From Haplomitrium mnioides (taxonomy: Eukaryota > Marchantiophyta > Haplomitriopsida > Calobryales): a stretch of DNA of 30,658 nucleotides. The notes below the pieces were generated by a model. The model was not told where the DNA came from, did no database searches, and worked only from the letters and a program-made list of their open reading frames with translations. Below are positions 25,612 to 30,658 of the stretch, in pieces (position 1 is the first letter of the stretch; each line of letters starts with the position of its first letter). Location: the NCBI GenBank assembly GCA_049999725.1, contig JBNGIS010031391.1, positions 1-30,658 of the forward strand, read 5' to 3'. The translations under genes were made by a program, and so were the position numbers.

Positions 25612-28600
25612 GTAAGCTTTCAAGTCGATGCTACATTTCCCCTGTAGATATGGAAATGTGTTGACGTGTTTCTGAAACTAATGCTATCTCCCCGTTCGTC
25701 CACAATTTGTGCCGACCATGTTACCAGAAGGCATTTTGAAAGCAATGATCTATATCGTTCGAACTTACTGGAAAGATTGTGACGTATCAGTACTTCTCAT
25801 ACCTACTTATTACGGATAGTGTTGTCTCTGCGACTTTGAGGCACGATCATTGTCTTCAAGATGGACACTTTCAATGATTTCCTCAGTGATCTTGAATATT
25901 GGAGCCGTCTCATAACATGTGAAAATTTGCTTGTTTTGCACAGCAATGTATGTGGTCGCAGTTGCCTGAATCTATCTTCTTTGCGAAGAGTAATTCGTAA
26001 ATAATTTACTAGCGAATTTGGATGTATCTTTCTTCGTGTATGACCAGTGTGATGAGAATTAATGGTGTGCACGCTTGTGTGACACGATTCAGATAAGGAT
26101 CGTGAATTGTCGGAAGCTCAAGCAGAGATAAAAGCTCTAAGGTTGACTGAACGCCTTAAGGAGAAAGCTGTAGAAGAGGTTAATTCTTTCTCGTTCTGAA
26201 GGTCCCTTCATGTGCATGTGGACCTCGCATACAGCAGTCTTCTCTTTGGTTCTTGGAGAACCTGTGGTCCGGTCTTTTTCTTCTCAGATTATGCAGAAAA
26301 TATGTTCTGAGGTGGATAACTTTGTTACAATTGTGCAGCTCTCGGACGAGTTGGAAAAAGTTGACAAGAAGCTGAAGGCCACCGAAATACTTTTGGAGAA
26401 CAAGGTGCGCTTCTCGTGGTTGATGCGGCCCTTCTCAGTAGGGAATTATAATTTTCAGGGTTTTTCAAGTCTTTAATTGTCGTACTTCTGTTTGAGTCTA
26501 AAGGATTCACACGAAGAAATCTCTGTAACAGAATCTTGAAGTGAAACGAATTAATGACGAAAAGAAAGGAGCGTTAGCTGCTCAGTTTGCAGCCGAGGCA
26601 ACATTGCGGAGAGTCCATGCGGCCCAGAAGGATGAAGACATGCCTCCAATTGAGGCCATACTCGCACCCCTGGAGGCAGAAATAAAGCTTTTACGTCAAG
26701 AAGTAATTCTTTACTGCCACCGTAGTGATAAGTTTTTCTGGTTTGTTCAATGAGTATGCATCCTTCGAGATTCCCTAGTTTGAGAGTTTTATACTCACAT
26801 TTCCATTTTTTGATGTTTCAAAATTATAATAGGTCGGTAAGCTTCAAGAACACAACAGAGCTTTAGATCGGTTGATCAAATCAAAGGAGGCTGCTTTGCT
26901 TGAGGCGGAGAGAACGGTGCAAATTGCTGAAGCCAAGGCTTCTATGGTGGATGATCTTCAGAATCGTAACCAAGAGCTTTTGAAGCAGATCGAGATTTGT
27001 CAGGTTAATACCATTGTTTAGGGGATGATCAAGACAGGCTTCTCTTGCAAACTTTTTGTTCAGCTCTTCCGTCACTGAAACCTACATTGCATGAATCCAA
27101 TCTATGCAGGAAGAGAATAAAATATTGGATAAAATGCATCGTCAGAAAGTGGCTGAGGTGGAGAAGCTGAGCACCACCGTGAAAGAGCTGGAGGAAGCCT
27201 TACTTGCAGGAGGTGCTGCAGCCAATGCAGTGAGGGAGTCACAACGACAAGTTCATGAATTAACAGTAAGTCCTATGAAAATATGAAGATATTTTAATAC
27301 TGTTTGCAGAAATCGTAAAAGAAAACTAGCTTCTTCTCTTTCACCCCTCATCAAATACTTTCACTTTGTCCAGGAAGAGAAAAGGACATTGGAACGTGAA
27401 TTAGCCCGTGCCAAAATCACTGCAAACCGAGTTGCTGTGGTGGTGGCAAATGAATGGAAGGACTCAAATGATAAGGTGATGCCAGTCAGGCAGTGGCTTG
27501 AGGAAAGGCGGTTTATGCAAGTAAGGGGAACTCACACTATCCTGGGAAGTTTTCTGGACAGTAATTTTTCCATGATTGCTATGTCGTGTCTAGTCTGAAA
27601 CAGTGTTCATGCAGGGTGAAATGCAGCAACTTCGTGACAAGTTAGCATCAGCAGAGCGAACTGCAAAGAATGAGCTGCAAATGAAAGTATGGTCTTTGGT
27701 TTCATGTACTTCTAATCTAAACTAATTTCTTGTAATGGTCCTTATGTAGATGTCTTGTGTTGACTTGTAAAATTTCAATGGTGGTTGTTTTCTACATTAA
27801 TGCAGGAGAAGCTTCAGTTACGGCTTAAGGTTCTTGAAGATGGTTTGAGAACATCTACAACCGGCCCAGCTCGGCGGCACTCAGTGACTGGTACTGACGA
27901 GCCTCCACGAAGTGGAAGTAATGGTCCTGTACGCCGCCAATCAACTGGATCAGAGGAGGCAGCAAGGCTACTTGGAAATGGTTCACGCCGTCAGCGTTCC
28001 TCAGTCTCTCAGCTGAGAGCTTCGGTTTCTAGTCTTTCACTGCTAAAAAATGGACGAGTCTCATCAAAGTCAGTCGACATAGGTAGATCAATAGATGTCG
28101 GCAGTCTCATTCATCATAAACCATACACAAATGGCTTTGAGGATCTCCACACCACCAAAAAAGCTACAGGAGGTGTTGGTAGAAGTTTGGAGTCAGAAAT
28201 TGCCCCAAGGGAACAGTCTAATTCAAATGCTGAGATGACAGATGGGGTGAGTGACCCAGTTTCGGGCCTGCTTTATGACATGCTCCAGAAAGAGGTCATT
28301 ACGTTGAGGAAATCAAGTCATGAGAAAGATCAGAGCCTAAAGGATAAGGATGATGCTATTGAGGTTTGTACAGATGTCCCATTTAAATCTTTCAGCAGCT
28401 TTGTCCAACTCCATATCTTGCTATATTCCTCTAAGCTCAGTGTGTGTTTTTCCTTTGTCAGATGCTGTCAAAGAAAGTGGACACATTGACCAAAGCTATG
28501 GAGGTGGAAGCCAAGAAAATGCGAAGAGAAGTTGCAGCTATGGAAAAGGAGGTGGCTGCTATTCGAGTTGAAAAGGATCAGGAAACTAGGGCCAGACGGG

Positions 28601-28866
28601 CTAGCCTGGCCAGAGGTTCTGTAAACAGCTCTCAAACGTTTTCTGGGAGGTCAGAGTCTTATTTCTGTCATCACTTGTGTTCAGGATGTGGTGTTATATG
28701 TTAAGTGTACACCATCCAAAATGTTTCAGAGCGTTTGATCTGTGGCTCATTGTCAACAAGAAGTAGAAATAGCCAAAAGTAATTGCTGAGTATTCTAATG
28801 ATTGAGATAATATTTTCCTTGATCTCATGAGCGGATTTCATGGAATGCAGTCAGGCAAGAAGGTGA
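25362..28866 (+). CDS. Microtubule-associated protein 70 (MAP70) family, 11 coding exons
   Basis: Coding exons: 25362-25611, 26093-26178, 26339-26404, 26532-26702, 26833-27003, 27110-27265, 27374-27520, 27615-27686, 27806-28363, 28462-28649 and, tentatively, 28851-28866. The sum is 1881 nt (626 aa), the usual MAP70 length (about 620-630 aa in Arabidopsis). The protein is mostly coiled coil (aa ~65-395 and ~530-605). Signature stretches are LLHGSDPVKVELNRLENEVR, RRVHAAQKDEDMPPIEAILA, ENKILDKMHRQKVAEVEKL, NRVAVVVANEWKD and AMEVEAKKMRREVAAMEKEV. MAP70 proteins are plant-specific, bind cortical microtubules and in Arabidopsis help shape secondary walls in xylem. A basic serine-rich linker (aa ~385-530) is the divergent part. 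Introns are short and TE-free, in contrast to the upstream gene. Expression control is unknown; the leader is GA-rich with a G4 motif. Confidence 0.95.
26093..26178 (+). CDS. MAP70 exon 2
   Basis: Acceptor ATTCAG. Completes GAT and reads DKDRELSEAQAEIKALRLTE then RLKEKAVEE. Donor GTTAAT, phase 0. Confidence 0.93.
26339..26404 (+). CDS. MAP70 exon 3
   Basis: Acceptor TTGTGCAG; reads LSDELEKVDKKLKATEILLE then NK. Donor GTGCGC is weak but the junction is in frame and matches the family. Confidence 0.9.
26532..26702 (+). CDS. MAP70 exon 4
   Basis: Acceptor GTAACAG; encodes the most conserved part, AAQFAAEATLRRVHAAQKDE and then PPIEAILAPLEAEIKLLRQE. Donor GTAATT. Confidence 0.94.
26833..27003 (+). 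CDS. MAP70 exon 5
   Basis: Acceptor ATAATAG; reads LDRLIKSKEAALLEAERTVQ and later DDLQNRNQELLKQIEICQ. Donor GTTAAT. Confidence 0.94.
27110..27265 (+). CDS. MAP70 exon 6
   Basis: Acceptor ATGCAG; reads EENKILDKMHRQKVAEVEKL and ALLAGGAAANAVRESQR. Donor GTAAGT. Confidence 0.95.
27374..27520 (+). CDS. MAP70 exon 7
   Basis: Acceptor GTCCAG; reads ARAKITANRVAVVVANEWKD and VMPVRQWLEERRFMQ. Donor GTAAGG. Confidence 0.95.
27615..27686 (+). CDS. MAP70 exon 8
   Basis: Acceptor ATGCAG; reads GEMQQLRDKLASAERTAKNE then LQMK. Donor GTATGG. Confidence 0.93.
27806..28363 (+). CDS. MAP70 exon 9 (linker)
   Basis: Acceptor ATGCAG; begins EKLQLRLKVLEDGLR, then a 150-residue basic, serine-rich linker in which a short ARRHSVTG / VRRQSTG motif occurs twice (possible basophilic-kinase sites). 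It ends in a new coiled-coil start, DMLQKEVITLRK. Donor GTTTGT. Confidence 0.93.
28462..28649 (+). CDS. MAP70 exon 10
   Basis: Acceptor TTGTCAG; reads KKVDTLTKAMEVEAKKMRRE then VAAMEKEVAAIRVEKDQE, a conserved C-terminal coil, then a variable tail. Donor GTCAGA in phase 2. Confidence 0.9.
28851..28866 (+). CDS. MAP70 last exon (tentative, 16 nt)
   Basis: An AATGCAG acceptor followed in the right phase by codons for SQARR and TGA. Chosen because it brings the protein to the typical length and a basic end. If the last intron is retained, the protein would instead end 19 residues further in at 28704. Confidence 0.45.
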
Positions 28867-30448
28867 TGAGTTTATTGAGGGTTTTCAAAAGTTAGACTTC
28901 GTCAGCTGTACAGCCAGCTGCCCATTTCCCACAAGAGCTGAGGTAATGCATCAAGGACATCCAGATAAGTTATTACAATGTTCATTTGACCATTTCTGCC
29001 TCCGTAGTAGATTAAAATGTTCGGCCATACTGTGGTAGTTCCAAACATTTTGTCCATAATTTCCCAGATGTTCTACCAGGAGCCGTGACTGGTGTATACT
29101 CTTCAAATAGTAGTGCAGGAAGGTAGTCTAGTATGGGCAAGGAGCAGTATTTATGCGGTCCACACTGCCGGGCTCTTGAGGGCATTGAGATAAATATTAA
29201 GTTATTTTACTCTGATCTTGTATTGGGTATGTTGCATGTAAGAGAGTGGTTGAGAGATTTCGGATTTTACACTGCTTCATGGCTTGGCCGCGAGGCCCTT
29301 AGAAATGAGAGTGAAGGCAGAGGTTTGAATTTTAAGTGAATAGTAAAGTCCATTTCTGACCCAAAGTTTATAATTGTAGTGTGCTTCTTTTAGGCCTAGT
29401 GATTAAAAAGTTATTCATGGACCAACTCTGGGACCAGTGCATGGTATATAGAACTATGGTATATAGAACTGTGCACTCCACTGAGGAGACTGTAGGTGTT
29501 GTCATTTGAGTCTTGTTCTTAATTAAGAGCCATCTTTTAGAAATCGTGGCAGTTGTCTTACTGAAAAGGCAGGCCCTAGCAAGCAAGCTCTCTTATGTGG
29601 CCTATGCTCTGGAGACAGACAGTTTGGAGGGACTGTTGACTACATGACCATGACTATTATATCATAAGAGGATTGGATATGGAACTCTAAATGGTGTATT
29701 GGAGAATATGGTTCGGAGTCTTGAAAGACGAATCATTTCTTACCCTTGACCAAACTCACTTAACTTGGGCGAAAAGGTACATTGTGTGAAAATGTATGTT
29801 CTCTCAACCTGTAAGTACTGAAAACGGATACAACGAGTTTCAAGTAAGCAAAAATGTAAATTGTGAGTTTGGAAATGAGATGATTTTGTCTCCTGTGGGA
29901 TTATATTTCATGTAATAACACGACATTCACAAGCACACTCTACTCTCCAAAGGGGTTGATTGATGAGAAACATGACCAGTTTTGTCCGTTTGGGTACTAA
30001 GCATTCATGGGAAAGGGGAAAGTTTTACTCTCATTTTTGTGTGTTGAAGGAGAGTGGGTTTGCATAGACTTGTGCAACAAAGCTAATAACAGGAGTGAAT
30101 TCAATTCACAAATCTTGTGAATCCATGATCAATTGTCATGAACTTTGCGACTTGATAAAATGAGTTTTTGGGGAACAGATTGCATTCACTTATCTAATGC
30201 AAATTTTTAAAATGAGTTTTTGGGTGAGTGAATGGTTGAATTCAACTGTTATGAACTTTTGAACTTACTAAAAGTTCAAAGCATGCCAACTGAATTCACC
30301 AACCCTCTGTCACATTCAATTGTCACATTAGGATTATGTGCATTTGCAAAATTTGATGAATTGAGGAGTAGGAGTGAATTAATTTAGGAGTGAGTTTAAG
30401 TGAAAGGAGTGTTGGAGTATTGAATTGAATTCACCAACTCTATTTCAT
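28867..30448. other. MAP70 3' flank, no gene seen
   Basis: Includes the probable 3' UTR. A 15-bp tandem duplication (ATGGTATATAGAACT) lies at 29441-29470. From about 30090 the sequence is AT-rich with scattered GAATTCAATTCAC elements and two AAAATGAGTTTTTGGG blocks (30160s and 30210s), apparently degenerate outliers of the array that follows. No domain-bearing frame was found. Confidence 0.5.
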
Positions 30449-30658
30449 GTTGGATTCAAGAGTTTGTTCTAGAAAGTGAATTAAATTCACAAGTTTGTTC
30501 TAGAAAGTGGCTTGAATTCATTCTAGGAAGTTTATTGAATTCACAAGTTTTTTCTAGAAAGTGAAATGAATTCACAAGTTTCTTCTAGTAAGCAACTTGA
30601 ATTCACAAGTTTGTTCTAGCAAACGAGTTGAATTCACAAGTTTGTTCTAGGAAATGAA
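30449..30658. repeat. 31-bp minisatellite array, open at the window edge
   Basis: About six and a half units of a 31-bp repeat with the core ATTCACAAGTTTGTTCTAG followed by a variable AAAGTGxxTTGA part. One unit is shortened to 23 bp. The core is nearly constant while the last ten bases vary. The array continues past the window. Confidence 0.95.

Noticed and set aside
28650-28704. MAP70 ending by read-through of exon 10
   Set aside because: A good GTCAGA donor lies at 28650 and the extra residues (cysteine- and histidine-rich) do not resemble MAP70 ends. Kept only as an alternative.
28851-29037. 61-codon open frame in a different phase after the last MAP70 acceptor
   Set aside because: It would need a phase-1 donor, which exon 10 does not offer, and it lacks coiled-coil or MAP70 similarity.
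30449-30658. CRISPR-like array
   Set aside because: Repeats of 31 bp are directly adjacent with no independent spacers, in a plant nuclear context; it is a minisatellite.

Overview
This is a piece of a land-plant nuclear genome. It carries two spliced genes on the + strand whose exons translate to plant-type proteins: a WDR11-family WD40 vesicle-trafficking protein (20 coding exons, 1465-23225, about 1377 aa) and a plant-specific microtubule-associated protein of the MAP70 family (10 certain exons plus one short tentative exon, 25362-28866, about 626 aa). Both reconstructions keep frame across every junction and match the usual family lengths. The TE-packed introns, moderate base composition and mix of LINE types suggest a seed-free vascular plant (fern or lycophyte) more than a moss or a compact angiosperm, but that placement is a guess.

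Layout. 1-90 is a 30-bp minisatellite and 91-1464 is upstream/5' leader sequence. WDR11 follows; its introns hold nearly all the transposable-element debris. Intron 1 (6.9 kb) contains two copies of a LINE coding segment, a Ty1/copia gag fragment, a reverse-transcriptase fragment, three head-to-tail 3' ends of a LINE with pentanucleotide tails, a copia integrase fragment, the 3' half of an L1-type plant LINE, and a 99-bp insertion bounded by a perfect 15-bp duplication. Introns 9 and 12 each hold another L1-type zinc-finger fragment. Intron 15 (3.3 kb) holds a LINE that has ORF1 (DUF4283-like region plus CCHC knuckle) and a 3' end but no ORF2. Introns 15, 16 and 19 hold further copies of the short repeat families. 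23226-25361 is intergenic and MAP70 leader, with a strong G-quadruplex motif and a GGA-rich tract. MAP70 is compact, with short introns and no recognised TE. 28867-30448 shows no gene, and the window ends inside a 31-bp minisatellite array.

The two genes share no obvious pathway. WDR11 works with FAM91A1 in vesicle capture at the trans-Golgi network in animals; MAP70 decorates cortical microtubules in plants. Their adjacency is probably incidental. I found no dedicated undescribed protein system. The most unusual material is the retroelement biology: the pentanucleotide-tailed LINE family whose copies sit directly on each other's tails, the ORF1-only LINE derivative, and the short repeat family marked by a shared core near GTGTGTAGGTTTTTCC. 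A GC-AG intron in WDR11 is also notable. No RNA genes or CRISPR arrays were seen.
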